DNA of 64,000 nt from Arthrobacter sp. 18067 (GTDB lineage Bacteria > Actinomycetota > Actinomycetes > Actinomycetales > Micrococcaceae): assembly GCF_902706295.1 (NCBI RefSeq), contig NZ_CACSJJ010000012.1, positions 100,858-164,857 on the forward strand, read 5' to 3'. The position numbers and the translations under genes were made by a program. Positions within the stretch are counted from its first letter, which is position 1. Every line of letters begins with the position of its first letter. The notes beneath the pieces were generated by a model, which had not been told where the DNA came from, made no database searches, and was given only the letters and a program-made list of their open reading frames with translations. Positions 8,800 through 19,968 of this stretch are shown here, in pieces.

Positions 8800-10097
8800 G
8801 CCAAGTGCTCCTGGACGCGCTGCACGTACCAGTTGATGAAGGCCTCCACCTGGTACTCGCTCTTCATGTAGGGGCCGGGCTCGTAGGCGGGGCTGCCTGC
8901 GCCCGTCTGGCACAGCTCCACGAACTCCTTGTCCTGCAGGTTGGTCTGCTTCCAGGTGTAGGTGAGCTTCTCCAGGTCGTAGTCCACGCCTTCCACGGCG
9001 TCGTCGGCTACCAGCCAGGTGGTGCGGACCAGGGACTGGTGTTCGTTGATGGGGAAGACGCCGAAGGTGATGACATGGTCGCTCTGGAAGTGGAACCAGC
9101 TGTTGGGCTGCAAGTGCATCGAGCAGCGGCCAAGGCGGAAGTCCGGCAAGTCACCGAGCAGCTTCTTGGAGAGCCTGCGCCCATCGGCCGAGAACGATTC
9201 GCCCTCGCCGTCGAGCGATTCACGTGAGATGCGGATTCCCGCAATGCGGGTATCGAGCTCCTCCACCACCTCGTAGGGAAGGCCGTAGCGGCGGCAACGC
9301 TCTTCGAGCGAGGACTGTGCTTCCTTATTGCGGTCCCACACCTCTTCAAGGTGGGCAGGGATCAGGCCTTCCGTCAGGCCCCAGGTGGGGAAGAGGGAAC
9401 AGGCGAGCTCCGGGTGTCCGTCGCAGTGGTAGCACTCACGGTTGTTCTCCATGACGAGCTTCCAGTTGCCTTCCTCGATGATGTTCTGCTGGTAGGCGAC
9501 TTTCGTCTTCGACAGATCGTGGGGTGCGAGGTACGGCTCCAAGATCTTGGACGTTTCGTCAAAATCTGCCGGCGGCTCGTCTGCGATGCAGACGAAGATG
9601 AGTCCGGCCACCACACGGCTGTGGGCGCGCTTGAGGCCGAAGCAGCCCTTGTCGAACTTCGTCTCTCCCGGTGCCGAGGCGTGGATCAGGTTGCCCTCCG
9701 GGGAATATGTCCAGGAGTGGTAGCCGCAGACCAGGTTGCCTGTTGAGCCGGCGGGCTCGGTGAGGACGCGGGCACCGCGGTGGCGGCACACGTTGTGCAG
9801 GACGTTCACGCCGCCGTCGTCATTGCGCAGCACGATCAGGGAGTAGGGACCATAGTCGACCGTGACGTAGTCGCCCGGCTCCGGCAGCTCGGCGACGCTG
9901 CCGGCAAAAATCCAGTGCTGGCCAAAAATGGCTTCCATGTCGATCTTGAAAATCGTGGCATCGGTGTAGAAGGGGGCATCGAGGGAATATCCCTTACGCC
10001 GGAACTCGAACAATCCGCTGATCTCTGCCAGCTGCTCTGCAGGCAAGGACGAAGCGAGTTTTCCGCGTGAGGTGAGGGGCAAGACTGGTACAGACAT
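8796..10097 (-). CDS. gbcA: Glycine betaine demethylase oxygenase subunit (Rieske)
   Basis: A 433-residue Rieske non-haem iron oxygenase, predicted to convert glycine betaine to dimethylglycine and formaldehyde. The 2Fe-2S centre is visible as NVCRHRGARV followed by LVCGYHSWTY. The mononuclear iron site is visible as MENNRECYHCDGHPEL, with two histidines spaced as in this family. GGAGG precedes the ATG at 10097 by six bases. It is first in a two-gene minus-strand operon with gbcB. Carnitine and stachydrine oxygenases share the fold, but the BCCT carrier, dimethylglycine oxidase and formaldehyde dehydrogenase in the same island make betaine the best reading. Confidence 0.85.
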   Translation of the reverse strand: MSVPVLPLTSRGKLASSLPAEQLAEISGLFEFRRKGYSLDAPFYTDATIFKIDMEAIFGQHWIFAGSVAELPEPGDYVTVDYGPYSLIVLRNDDGGVNVLHNVCRHRGARVLTEPAGSTGNLVCGYHSWTYSPEGNLIHASAPGETKFDKGCFGLKRAHSRVVAGLIFVCIADEPPADFDETSKILEPYLAPHDLSKTKVAYQQNIIEEGNWKLVMENNRECYHCDGHPELACSLFPTWGLTEGLIPAHLEEVWDRNKEAQSSLEERCRRYGLPYEVVEELDTRIAGIRISRESLDGEGESFSADGRRLSKKLLGDLPDFRLGRCSMHLQPNSWFHFQSDHVITFGVFPINEHQSLVRTTWLVADDAVEGVDYDLEKLTYTWKQTNLQDKEFVELCQTGAGSPAYEPGPYMKSEYQVEAFINWYVQRVQEHLA

Positions 10098-10258
10098 ATG
10101 TTTCCTCCCAGGAGGCGTGGGTAAGAGTGTGTTTCGTGGGGAGCGCGGCTGCTTGGGGCGCGAGCGGCGATGTCGAAAACCTTGTATTCATGAGATTAGG
10201 GATGATTGAACCGCAACAAAAGCGCAAGATTTGAAAGATAACCGTGCACAATAGGTGC

Positions 10259-11191
10259 ATGATTGATGCGAGGCTCATCACACTTCGGGTGTTTGCCCGG
10301 TGCGGCACCATTGGCGCAACCGCAGAGCTCACAGGCTATTCCCCCTCCGCCGTCTCCGCGCAGCTGCGGGAGCTCCAGCGCATGCTGGGAATGCAGCTGC
10401 TGACCAAGGACGGCCGGGGCGTACGCCTGACCGCCACGGGCCGCTTTCTCGTGGCGGGATCGGACAGCCTCATTGCTGAATGGGAGAGCCTGCGTGCCGC
10501 GGCCATGGAGGCAGGCGACCAGGTACAGTCCCGCTTTGGGCTCGGCGGATTCTCGACGGCGGCCGCGCAGTTGCTCGCGCCGCTGGCCGCCACCCTGCGC
10601 TCAACACGCCCGCTGCTGGAGGTACAGGTACTCGAGGCCAACCCGGCCCGCTGCTTCGACTTACTGGTGGCCGAACGAATCGACCTGGCGGTCATCGTCG
10701 CCATGCAATCCGACACCTACATCGAGGACGATCCTCGCTTCGAACAGACCGTTCTCCTCGACGATCCCTTGGACGTGATCATTCCCGCTGACCACCCGTT
10801 GGCATCGCGGGAAACGGTGACGCTCGAAGAGCTCGCATCGGAACCATGGATCACCGAAGCCGCCGGATCCACCTACCATGCCCTTTTCACGGCGGCGTTC
10901 ACGGCCGTCGGGGTGACACCGCGGATTGCCCATGAGGCGGTTGAATGGGAAACCCAAATCGCCTTCGTCGGAGCGGGACTGGGTGTGGGCCTGCTCCCCC
11001 GGCTGGCACCCTTGCATAGCACCGAAAACGTGGTTCGACTGCGCATCAGCGGCAAAGGCAGGCCCTCACGTCGCATCGTCGCTGCGGTTCGCAGGGGCAG
11101 CATCGCCTCGCCCCTCATCCAGGAGTCGCTCGGCATTCTTCAGGACAGCGCCCACAGGATCCTCACGGCCCGCCCCGAGGACGACCGCTGA
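10259..11191 (+). CDS. LysR-family transcriptional regulator
   Basis: A 310-residue LysR protein: winged-helix domain at the N-terminus (FARCGTIGATAELTGYSPS then AVSAQLRELQRMLGMQL), followed by a periplasmic-binding-protein-like effector domain. It is divergent from gbcA with a gap of about 160 bases, the usual setting for a LysR regulator of its neighbour, so it may control gbcAB; I could not find a clear T-N11-A box in the gap. ATG at 10259 is preferred over GTG at 10244 because AGGTG sits just upstream, but both are possible. The effector is unknown; betaine or dimethylglycine is a guess from context. Confidence 0.85.
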   Translation: MIDARLITLRVFARCGTIGATAELTGYSPSAVSAQLRELQRMLGMQLLTKDGRGVRLTATGRFLVAGSDSLIAEWESLRAAAMEAGDQVQSRFGLGGFSTAAAQLLAPLAATLRSTRPLLEVQVLEANPARCFDLLVAERIDLAVIVAMQSDTYIEDDPRFEQTVLLDDPLDVIIPADHPLASRETVTLEELASEPWITEAAGSTYHALFTAAFTAVGVTPRIAHEAVEWETQIAFVGAGLGVGLLPRLAPLHSTENVVRLRISGKGRPSRRIVAAVRRGSIASPLIQESLGILQDSAHRILTARPEDDR

Positions 11192-11211
11192 GCATCGTCC
11201 GGGCAAGACTT

Positions 11212-11252
11212 ATGCGCCCGTCACCTCACGGACTGTGGGGCAACGGGCGCAT
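11212..11252. terminator. Hairpin between converging LysR and MFS genes
   Basis: ATGCGCCCGT (11212-11221) pairs perfectly with ACGGGCGCAT (11243-11252) around a 21-base loop, 20 bases after the LysR stop and 60 bases from the MFS stop. The symmetrical position suits a bidirectional terminator. There is no strong T-run. Confidence 0.5.
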
Positions 11253-11315
11253 TGGCCCCTTAACAGGTCCAGGAAAGCCCGACGGCGTCACTCACCTGGA
11301 CTTTGACGGACGCCT

Positions 11316-12722
11316 TTACTGGACAACTGCGGCGTCAGCCTGTTTCCCGCTGGCTGAAGAGGGGGTGGTGTCCTGGCCGCCGGCAGCTGCCGCCAGGGAC
11401 ATCCCTTTGGTCTCTTCCGCCATCAGGACACAGATCAACCACCCGAGCGCGGTAAGGCCGGCAGCAGCCAGCATGGTGGGCCCGATGCCCCAGTCGCGCA
11501 GGGCGAAGGGAATCACGAAAGTACCAATCGCAGCGCCGATCCGGCTGGCACCGGTGGTAATGCCGATGGCGCTTGCCCGGACCTCGGTGGGAAAGAGCTC
11601 ACTGGGGTATGCCCATTCCAGGATGTTCGGCCCTCCTGAGAAAAAGGCGTACATGCAGAAGCAGGCAATAATGATCGCCACGGGGGCTCCCGGAGCAAAT
11701 CCGAGGACGAAGAGTGGGATCGCCATGAGGGCGAAGCTCCAGATAATGAGTGGCCTGCGGCCTACAGTCTCCACCAGGCGAAGAGCGGGAAGGCAACCGA
11801 GCAGGAAGACCGCGTTGATGATCACAGAGCCGAGGTTGGCCATATTGCCTTCGCCCAGGCCGAACGAGCTGAGTATGACAGGCCCGAACGTGAAAATTGC
11901 GAACAGCGGCGTTACTTGAAGGATGTAGAAAGCACTGCAAAAGAACAGTCGCTTGGGGTACGGACGGCGCAACAGCATGGAGAAATCAACTTTGCCCTTT
12001 ATTGCTGCCTGCATGGGCGACTCCGCTTCCGCCGCAAACACAGCGGCCGCATCCACCTGGTCTCCCAGCCCCACACGCAGAGCATCCTCCGCTTCCTTCC
12101 GTCGGCCGTTGTTCAGCAGCCAGCGGGGTGATTCAGGAATGCCGTGCCGCATGGCCAGGACAGCAACACCCAACACGGCAGAGCTGCCCAACATCCAGCG
12201 CCAACTTTCGGGGCCGAACACCTCGGACATGACGAAGCCAACCAAGGAGGCCAGTGCAGCGCCCGCGAACCAACCTGTGATCAACATGCCCAGCATCTTT
12301 CCCCGACGCTTTTGGGGCAACCATTCCGCCAACAGTGCGCTGGCGATGGGATAGTCGGCCCCGATGGCGAGTCCCACAATGAAGCGCAGGATGATCAGTT
12401 GGGTTGCATCCTGCACCACGAATTGAAGGGCAGACGCAATCACCAGCGCCCACAAGTCAATGGTGTACATCAGGCGCCGGCCGATTTTGTCCGTCAACGG
12501 CCCAAGGAACAGGGCACCGAAAAAGATACCCACCAGAGCCGAGGCGCCGATGAGGCTGACTTCAAGCTCGTTGGCACCGAATTGTGCCGTCAGCCCCACC
12601 ATGGCGATGCCAATGATGCTCAGCATGTATCCGTCAAGGAGCGGGCCGCCCATGCAGCCGACGACGAGTTTGCGATGGAAGGGAGAAAAGCGTGCTGAAT
12701 CAAGAGTGGAGCTAAGTCCCAT
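11316..12722 (-). CDS. MFS transporter, metabolite:H+ symporter type
   Basis: A 468-residue, about twelve-segment major facilitator. Signature loops are visible: GPLTDKIGRRLMYTIDL after segment 2, RFIVGLAIGADYPIASALLAE (segment 4 region) and PQKRRGKMLGM, all of the sugar-porter-like/metabolite branch. ATG at 12722 has AAAGGAG nine bases upstream; the longer frame to 12782 is rejected. The substrate cannot be read from sequence. Its place inside the betaine island, and the TGATATATGA site upstream, suggest a methylated amine, choline or a betaine breakdown product. Confidence 0.8.
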   Translation of the reverse strand: MGLSSTLDSARFSPFHRKLVVGCMGGPLLDGYMLSIIGIAMVGLTAQFGANELEVSLIGASALVGIFFGALFLGPLTDKIGRRLMYTIDLWALVIASALQFVVQDATQLIILRFIVGLAIGADYPIASALLAEWLPQKRRGKMLGMLITGWFAGAALASLVGFVMSEVFGPESWRWMLGSSAVLGVAVLAMRHGIPESPRWLLNNGRRKEAEDALRVGLGDQVDAAAVFAAEAESPMQAAIKGKVDFSMLLRRPYPKRLFFCSAFYILQVTPLFAIFTFGPVILSSFGLGEGNMANLGSVIINAVFLLGCLPALRLVETVGRRPLIIWSFALMAIPLFVLGFAPGAPVAIIIACFCMYAFFSGGPNILEWAYPSELFPTEVRASAIGITTGASRIGAAIGTFVIPFALRDWGIGPTMLAAAGLTALGWLICVLMAEETKGMSLAAAAGGQDTTPSSASGKQADAAVVQ

Positions 12723-12790
12723 GGTTCTCCTTTGCCCGTGCCTTTCCGCGACGCTGCGAAAAGGCAAAAATATACTAGACATGTAAAGAC

Positions 12791-12800
12791 TGATATATGA
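12791..12800. promoter_or_regulatory. Candidate GntR operator upstream of the MFS gene
   Basis: TGATATATGA, one mismatch from the palindrome TGATATATCA found in three other intergenic regions of this island. It lies about 70 bases upstream of the MFS start. A TATATT resembling a -10 box for the MFS gene lies between the two, on the minus strand. Confidence 0.5.
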
Positions 12801-12999
12801 GAACGTAGAGTTCGGCGTCAGGGCCTGTCAATCTGTTACATCCCCTGGCGGGACGCCTCAGGCCCAGACCTCGTAGCCCGTCGATTTATCAAACAGCTTC
12901 CTGGTGGAGAGCCCCTCCCAACCCAAACACTCCCTAAACGGAGCGGTGAGCGCTGATCCGGCAGCGTGCATAAAAGGGCCCCACCGGGCGCAACGGAAC

Positions 13000-13914
13000 T
13001 TACCAGCCGCGTTCTGCGAGGCGGTGGGGCTGGGGGATTTCGTCGACGTTGATGCCGACCATCGCTTCGCCCAGACCACGGGAGACCTTGGCGATGACGT
13101 CGGGATCGTCGTAGTAAGCAGTGGCATTGACGACGGCGGCGGCGCGTTCTGCGGGGTAGCCGGACTTGAAGATCCCCGAACCAACGAACACACCGTCAGC
13201 GCCGAGCTGCATCATCATCGCAGCATCAGCCGGGGTCGCGATGCCACCGGCGGTGAACAACACCACGGGAAGCTTGCCGGTCGCGGCAACTTCCTTGACC
13301 AGCTCGTACGGGGCCTGCAGTTCCTTGGCCGCAACGTACAGCTCGTCCTCGGGCAGGGCGGCGAGCTTGGCGACCTCGGAACGGATCTTGCGCATGTGCC
13401 CGGTGGCGTTGGAAACATCGCCGGTGCCGGCTTCACCCTTGGACCGGATCATGGCCGCGCCCTCGTTGATGCGGCGCAGGGCCTCACCGAGGTTGGTGGC
13501 GCCACAGACGAAGGGAACCGTGAAGTTCCACTTGTCGATGTGGTTGATGTAGTCGGCCGGGGTCAGGACCTCGGACTCGTCGATGTAGTCCACACCGAGG
13601 GACTGCAGGACCTGGGCTTCGACGAAGTGGCCGATGCGGGCCTTGGCCATGACCGGAATGGACACGGCGGCGATGATCGCATCGATCATGTCGGGATCGG
13701 ACATGCGGGACACGCCACCCTGGGCGCGGATATCGGCCGGGACGCGCTCGAGCGCCATGACGGCGACGGCACCGGCGTCTTCGGCGATGCGGGCCTGCTC
13801 GACGTTAACGACGTCCATGATGACGCCGCCCTTGAGCATCTCCGCCATGCCCCGCTTAACGCGGCTGCTGCCCATGAGTGGAATGTGTTCGAAAAGGAGG
13901 GGTCTTGTAGTCAC
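13000..13914 (-). CDS. pdxS: Pyridoxal 5'-phosphate synthase, lyase subunit
   Basis: A 304-residue TIM-barrel PdxS/Pdx1 that builds PLP from ribose 5-phosphate, glyceraldehyde 3-phosphate and ammonia. The first catalytic lysine is seen in [16 protein letters not shown] and the second in [19 protein letters not shown]; the phosphate loop [19 protein letters not shown] is intact. GTG at 13914 is taken as start because TTGGAG stands six bases upstream; a TTG at 13926 is the alternative. The glutaminase partner PdxT, often adjacent to pdxS, is absent from the window. PLP is needed by serine hydroxymethyltransferase, the next step after sarcosine and glycine formation, which may explain its place here. 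Confidence 0.93.
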   Translation of the reverse strand: MTTRPLLFEHIPLMGSSRVKRGMAEMLKGGVIMDVVNVEQARIAEDAGAVAVMALERVPADIRAQGGVSRMSDPDMIDAIIAAVSIPVMAKARIGHFVEAQVLQSLGVDYIDESEVLTPADYINHIDKWNFTVPFVCGATNLGEALRRINEGAAMIRSKGEAGTGDVSNATGHMRKIRSEVAKLAALPEDELYVAAKELQAPYELVKEVAATGKLPVVLFTAGGIATPADAAMMMQLGADGVFVGSGIFKSGYPAERAAAVVNATAYYDDPDVIAKVSRGLGEAMVGINVDEIPQPHRLAERGW

Positions 13915-13999
13915 TGGATACTCCAAGGGCTGAGGGCTGTGATTGCATCACAAGCACCTGGATTCAGGAGACTGGCAAAAAGACCGCGTGATATCCGGG

Positions 14000-14009
14000 T
14001 GATATATTA
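14000..14009. promoter_or_regulatory. Candidate GntR operator upstream of pdxS
   Basis: TGATATATTA. Read on the minus strand it is TAATATATCA and overlaps a plausible pdxS -10 (TATATC), placed 18 bases after TTGCAT. A degenerate copy, TGATATC, lies ten bases to its left at 13989-13995. One base differs from the perfect palindrome at 26063. Confidence 0.55.
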
Positions 14010-14074
14010 GTGAGCGTTTTCAGTATGCAATTCCCGCAGCGCCCAGTCAACAGCTCGGAATGCGCCAGCAGGCA

Positions 14075-14755
14075 TCAAGCCGCGAAAAGCGCCTGGCGGA
14101 CGGCGCGCTCGAAGCCGCTGACATGGACGCGCGCCAGTTCAGCAGCCTTTTCCTCATCGCCGTCAATGACGGCCCTCAGCAGGTCCAAGTGTTCGCGTAC
14201 ATGATGCTCAAGATCAGGCAGCCGATCCAGGACCATGCACCAGATGCGCGTAGCCAGATTGTCGTAGCGAATCAGCACATCCTCGAGGTGCGGATTCGCG
14301 GCCGCGGCGTAGATGCCCTGGTGAACACTGGCGTCGAGACGAAGCGTTTCAACTACTGACGCGGCGCTGACATCAAAGTCCTCCACCGCGCGCATCACTT
14401 CGCGCAGATGTTCCTTGGTGGCGGCGGAAGCAACCCGCGCCGCACGCGCTGCGGCGAGGGGCTCCAACTGCGCCCGGATCTCGGAGATGAACGCCAGGTC
14501 AGTTACTTCCACGCGGGTGGCGAACGTGCCCCGCCGCGGATAGGTGATGACCAGCCGGTCCAACTCCAGCCTTTTCAGGGCCTCCCGCACCGGCGTGCGC
14601 CCGATCTCCAGGTCCTTGGCGAGCTGATCATCGTTGAGAAGGTCGCCGGGCTTGATCTCCAGCATCAGCAGCCGGTCGCGAAGTCGTTCATAAGCGACGT
14701 CAGCGAGGGATTTCTTCGTGGCATCGCCGATGCTTGCAAGAGTTCCAAAAGCCAC
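14075..14755 (-). CDS. GntR-family transcriptional regulator (FCD type)
   Basis: A 226-residue regulator. The N-terminal winged helix reads VAYERLRDRLLMLEIKPGD, then LAKDLEIGRTPVREALKRLE and the wing YPRRGTFATRV. The all-helical C-terminal FCD domain has DASVHQGIYAAAANPHLEDV and a C-terminal HVSGFERAVRQAL; the histidines would bind a metal and a carboxylate effector. GTG at 14755 has AAGGAG nine bases before it. It is divergent from purU, and the shared gap contains TAATATATCA. The recurring palindrome in four promoter regions of the island makes this protein the best candidate reader; that link is inference. Confidence 0.87.
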   Translation of the reverse strand: MAFGTLASIGDATKKSLADVAYERLRDRLLMLEIKPGDLLNDDQLAKDLEIGRTPVREALKRLELDRLVITYPRRGTFATRVEVTDLAFISEIRAQLEPLAAARAARVASAATKEHLREVMRAVEDFDVSAASVVETLRLDASVHQGIYAAAANPHLEDVLIRYDNLATRIWCMVLDRLPDLEHHVREHLDLLRAVIDGDEEKAAELARVHVSGFERAVRQALFAA

Positions 14756-14830
14756 AGCGCCAGCTCCTTCTTCCTAGCCGAAAAAATCTATTGACCTGCC
14801 TCGGACACCAGTATACGCTGATTCCAATCC

Positions 14831-14840
14831 TAATATATCA
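14831..14840. promoter_or_regulatory. Candidate GntR operator between gntR and purU
   Basis: TAATATATCA, the exact reverse complement of the site at 14000-14009. It lies 36 bases upstream of the purU ATG and, on the minus strand, overlaps the -35 position relative to a TATACT box serving the GntR gene. A related GAATATATCT follows at 14854-14863, close to the purU ribosome site. Confidence 0.55.
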
Positions 14841-14875
14841 GTTCAGGACCCCGGAATATATCTAAAGGAGGCGAC

Positions 14876-15790
14876 ATGACCCTCATGGCGACAGACTCAC
14901 CGGTAAGCACGCTGCCGAAGCCCGAAACGCTCAAAGACGAGCAAGCACAGAAGTTCGTACTCACATTGTCGTGCGTCGAACGGGCCGGAATCGTTCAGGC
15001 AGTGACCACCTTCCTGTTTGAGCGCGGCTTCAACATCGAAGAACACCAGCAGTTCGACGACGGCCTCCGCCAGACGCTGCACCTGCGGACCGCCTTCTCC
15101 GGCCCGCTGTCCTACTCACCCGAGCGGCTCGAGGAGGAATTCAGCGCGATTGCCGGCCGCTTCGACATGAAGTTCAGCTTCCACGACCAAACCAAGAAGC
15201 GGGTCCTGGTGATGGTGTCCAAGTTCGGACACTGCCTCAATGACCTCATCTTCCGCTGGAGGGGCGGCAGCCTCGGCGGAGACCTGGTGGTAGTTGCCTC
15301 CAACCACGAGACCCACCGGGCAATGGCCGAAGCTGCGGGCCTTCCCTTCGTCTACATTCCCGTCACCCCGGATACCAAGGCAGAGGCTGAACAGCGCCTC
15401 CTGGACCTGGTGGAGGAGTACAACGCGGACCTCGTGGTGCTGGCACGCTATATGCAGGTCCTCTCCGACGATCTCTGCCGCGCCCTTGAGGGCCGCGCCA
15501 TCAACATCCACCACTCCTTCCTGCCGGGATTCAAGGGCGCCCGCCCCTACCACCAGGCCTACGACCGCGGCGTGAAGCTGGTTGGCGCCACTGCCCACTA
15601 CGTCACCGCGGACCTGGACGAGGGACCAATCATCGAGCAGGAAGTCATCCGCGTCGATCACAGCTACGGACCCACCACACTCTCGACCGTGGGCCAGGAT
15701 GCCGAAGCCCTGGCTTTGTCCCGCGCCGTCAAGTGGCACTGTGAACACCGCGTGCTGCTGGACCAGACCAGCACCGTGGTTTTCCGCTAA
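14876..15790 (+). CDS. purU: Formyltetrahydrofolate deformylase
   Basis: A 304-residue enzyme that hydrolyses 10-formyl-THF to formate and THF. An ACT domain comes first (FVLTLSCVERAGIVQAVTTF), then a formyltransferase-fold catalytic domain with AINIHHSFLPGFKGARPYHQ and the HYVTADLDEGPIIEQ block holding the catalytic Asn/His/Asp set. ATG at 14876 has AAAGGAGG eight bases upstream. It heads the one-carbon operon with dmg, fchA and folD. Here its role is probably catabolic, recycling THF and releasing formate for the dehydrogenase downstream, rather than purine salvage. Confidence 0.95.
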   Translation: MTLMATDSPVSTLPKPETLKDEQAQKFVLTLSCVERAGIVQAVTTFLFERGFNIEEHQQFDDGLRQTLHLRTAFSGPLSYSPERLEEEFSAIAGRFDMKFSFHDQTKKRVLVMVSKFGHCLNDLIFRWRGGSLGGDLVVVASNHETHRAMAEAAGLPFVYIPVTPDTKAEAEQRLLDLVEEYNADLVVLARYMQVLSDDLCRALEGRAINIHHSFLPGFKGARPYHQAYDRGVKLVGATAHYVTADLDEGPIIEQEVIRVDHSYGPTTLSTVGQDAEALALSRAVKWHCEHRVLLDQTSTVVFR

Positions 15791-18331
<2,541 letters not shown>

Positions 18332-18354
18332 TCCACCGCGCTCCACCCAGGGCA

Positions 18355-18395
18355 GGCGGCCCGGAGTTTCCTCCAGCAACCGAATCCGGGCCGCC
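18355..18395. terminator. Hairpin between dmg and fchA
   Basis: GGCGGCCCGG (18355-18364) pairs perfectly with CCGGGCCGCC (18386-18395). It lies 24 bases after the dmg stop and 55 bases before fchA. With no T-run it may be a partial terminator or an mRNA stability element that lowers expression of the folate genes relative to dmg. Confidence 0.55.
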
Positions 18396-18450
18396 ACCCT
18401 ATCCCCCCTTGTTCTGTCAGCCTTAGTTCTCGGCCTGCCCAGGAAGACCA

Positions 18451-19077
18451 ATGATCAGCTCAGAAACCATCAACGACTACCTCTCCAGGCTTGCCTCACG
18501 TCAGCCCACTCCCGGCGGCGGCGCAGCGGCAGCCTTGCATGCCGCCCAGGGCGCCGCCTTGGTCGCCATGGTGGCCAGATATACGACCGGCGCAAAATAT
18601 GAGGAGCATGCAGCACTGGTCAGCCGGATCACCAGCGCCGCCGACCACCTGATCGTCGAAGCGTTGCGCCTTGCGGACGCCGACGAACACGCTTTCCAGT
18701 CCGTCATCGATTCCTACAAGCTCCCCGCGGAAACCGACGAGCTCAAGGCAACAAAGACCGCAGCCATCCAGGACGCACTTGTTCAGGCCGCCCATACTCC
18801 CGCGCAGCTCATCAAGGTTGCCGGTGAGGTGGTGGACCTTGCTACGGAACTCTTTGACGTGGCCAACCCCAATGTCATCAGCGACGTCGCCGCTGCCGCA
18901 GACGCAGCGCGCGCAGCCGCCACAACAGCCCGGGTCAACATCGACATCAACGTCGCCGCCATCAAACACGGCGAAGCCCGTACCCGCTTGGCGGAACAGA
19001 CCAACGGCATCGAGGACAAGGTAGTCCTGGCCGCCGACTCCCTGGTGAAGCGCGTCCGCGAAAGGATCCTTGCGTGA
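18451..19077 (+). CDS. fchA: Methenyl-THF cyclohydrolase (formiminocyclodeaminase family)
   Basis: A 208-residue all-helical protein of the FchA/cyclodeaminase family, the length of the Methylobacterium Fch cyclohydrolase. The glycine-rich folate-binding loop is seen near the start as SRQPTPGGGAAAALHAA. It would hydrolyse 5,10-methenyl-THF to 10-formyl-THF. The start ATG at 18451 has AGGAAG just upstream, and the stop overlaps the folD start by GTGA. A free-standing cyclohydrolase beside a FolD is unusual because FolD normally does both reactions; the adjacent FolD lacks the lysine needed for the second one, so FchA probably supplies it. A true deaminase role in histidine breakdown is less likely, with no hut genes here. 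Confidence 0.85.
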   Translation: MISSETINDYLSRLASRQPTPGGGAAAALHAAQGAALVAMVARYTTGAKYEEHAALVSRITSAADHLIVEALRLADADEHAFQSVIDSYKLPAETDELKATKTAAIQDALVQAAHTPAQLIKVAGEVVDLATELFDVANPNVISDVAAAADAARAAATTARVNIDINVAAIKHGEARTRLAEQTNGIEDKVVLAADSLVKRVRERILA

Positions 19078-19958
19078 ACACCGAGATACTCTCCGGCAAG
19101 GGGCTCGCCTCCCTCATTCAGCAGCAGGCACAGGACGACGCGCGGATCCTCGAAAATGAGGGACTCCGCCCGGCATTGGCTGTTGTTGTCGCCACGGACG
19201 ACGAGTCAACGCACTGGTACGTGCGGTCCATCGAGCGCGCCGCCGGACGTGCCGGCATCGAGTGCAGGATCGTCGATCTCGGCCAGGACGCCAACGAGCA
19301 AGTGCTGGCCGGTGTGTTGGAGGACCTCAGCGCGGAGCCATCCGTGCACGGGATCATTCTCCAGACGCCACTGCCCAACGGTGTCAGGGCTGACGGTTTG
19401 GTGGGGCTCATAGCTCCGGAAAAGGACGTCGACGGCGCCAATCCCCTCAGCCTCGGCCGTCTGGCTGTCGGTCAGCCCGCCTTCGCACCCGCCACAGCGC
19501 GTGCCGTCGTGGAACTGCTGGACCACTTCCAAATCCCCGTCGCAGGACGGAACGTGGCCGTCGTCGGGCGTTCCGCCGTGGTGGGCAAGCCGCTGTCCCT
19601 GCTCCTCCTCGAACGTGACGCGACCGTCACCATCTGCCATTCCAAGTCGGGGCCGCTGGAGCGCTATACGCAGCCAGCCGACGTCGTGGTTGTTGCTGCC
19701 GGCCGGACCGGACTGCTGAAGGGCAGCCACATCTCGCCGGAGACGGTAGTGATCGACGTCGGCACCAACGTCCTGCCCGACGGTTCCCTGGTGGGAGACG
19801 TTGACGAAGCCAGCGTCACCGGAGTCGCCGCTGGCCTGAGTCCGGTTCCCGGCGGCGTCGGGTCAGTGACCACAGCGCTCCTGCTCCTGCACACCCTGGA
19901 AGCCGCCCGGCAGCAGTCCCGCAGCGGGTTGCTGGCTGCTTCCACTTCCCGGATCTGA
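19074..19958 (+). CDS. folD: Methylene-THF dehydrogenase, FolD family; cyclohydrolase lysine replaced by isoleucine
   Basis: A 294-residue FolD-fold protein. The folate domain keeps ILQTPLPNG (the conserved Gln) and EKDVDGANP (the conserved Asp), and the Rossmann domain has VVGRSAVVGKPLSLLLLE and SPVPGGVGSVTTALLL. However, the conserved YVxSK motif reads YVRSI: Ile53 stands where Escherichia coli has Lys54 and human MTHFD1 has Lys56, the residue required for cyclohydrolase activity. The codon is ATC within unambiguous sequence. Predicted result: an NAD(P)+-dependent dehydrogenase only, turning 5,10-methylene-THF into methenyl-THF for FchA. GTG start overlaps the fchA stop by four bases. Confidence 0.9.
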   Translation: MNTEILSGKGLASLIQQQAQDDARILENEGLRPALAVVVATDDESTHWYVRSIERAAGRAGIECRIVDLGQDANEQVLAGVLEDLSAEPSVHGIILQTPLPNGVRADGLVGLIAPEKDVDGANPLSLGRLAVGQPAFAPATARAVVELLDHFQIPVAGRNVAVVGRSAVVGKPLSLLLLERDATVTICHSKSGPLERYTQPADVVVVAAGRTGLLKGSHISPETVVIDVGTNVLPDGSLVGDVDEASVTGVAAGLSPVPGGVGSVTTALLLLHTLEAARQQSRSGLLAASTSRI

Positions 19959-19968
19959 AGGGTCTCCC

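Noticed and set aside
18451..19077. Histidine-degradation formiminocyclodeaminase reading of fchA
   Set aside because: No hut gene or formiminotransferase is nearby, whereas folD, purU and dmg overlap or adjoin it; cyclohydrolase fits better.
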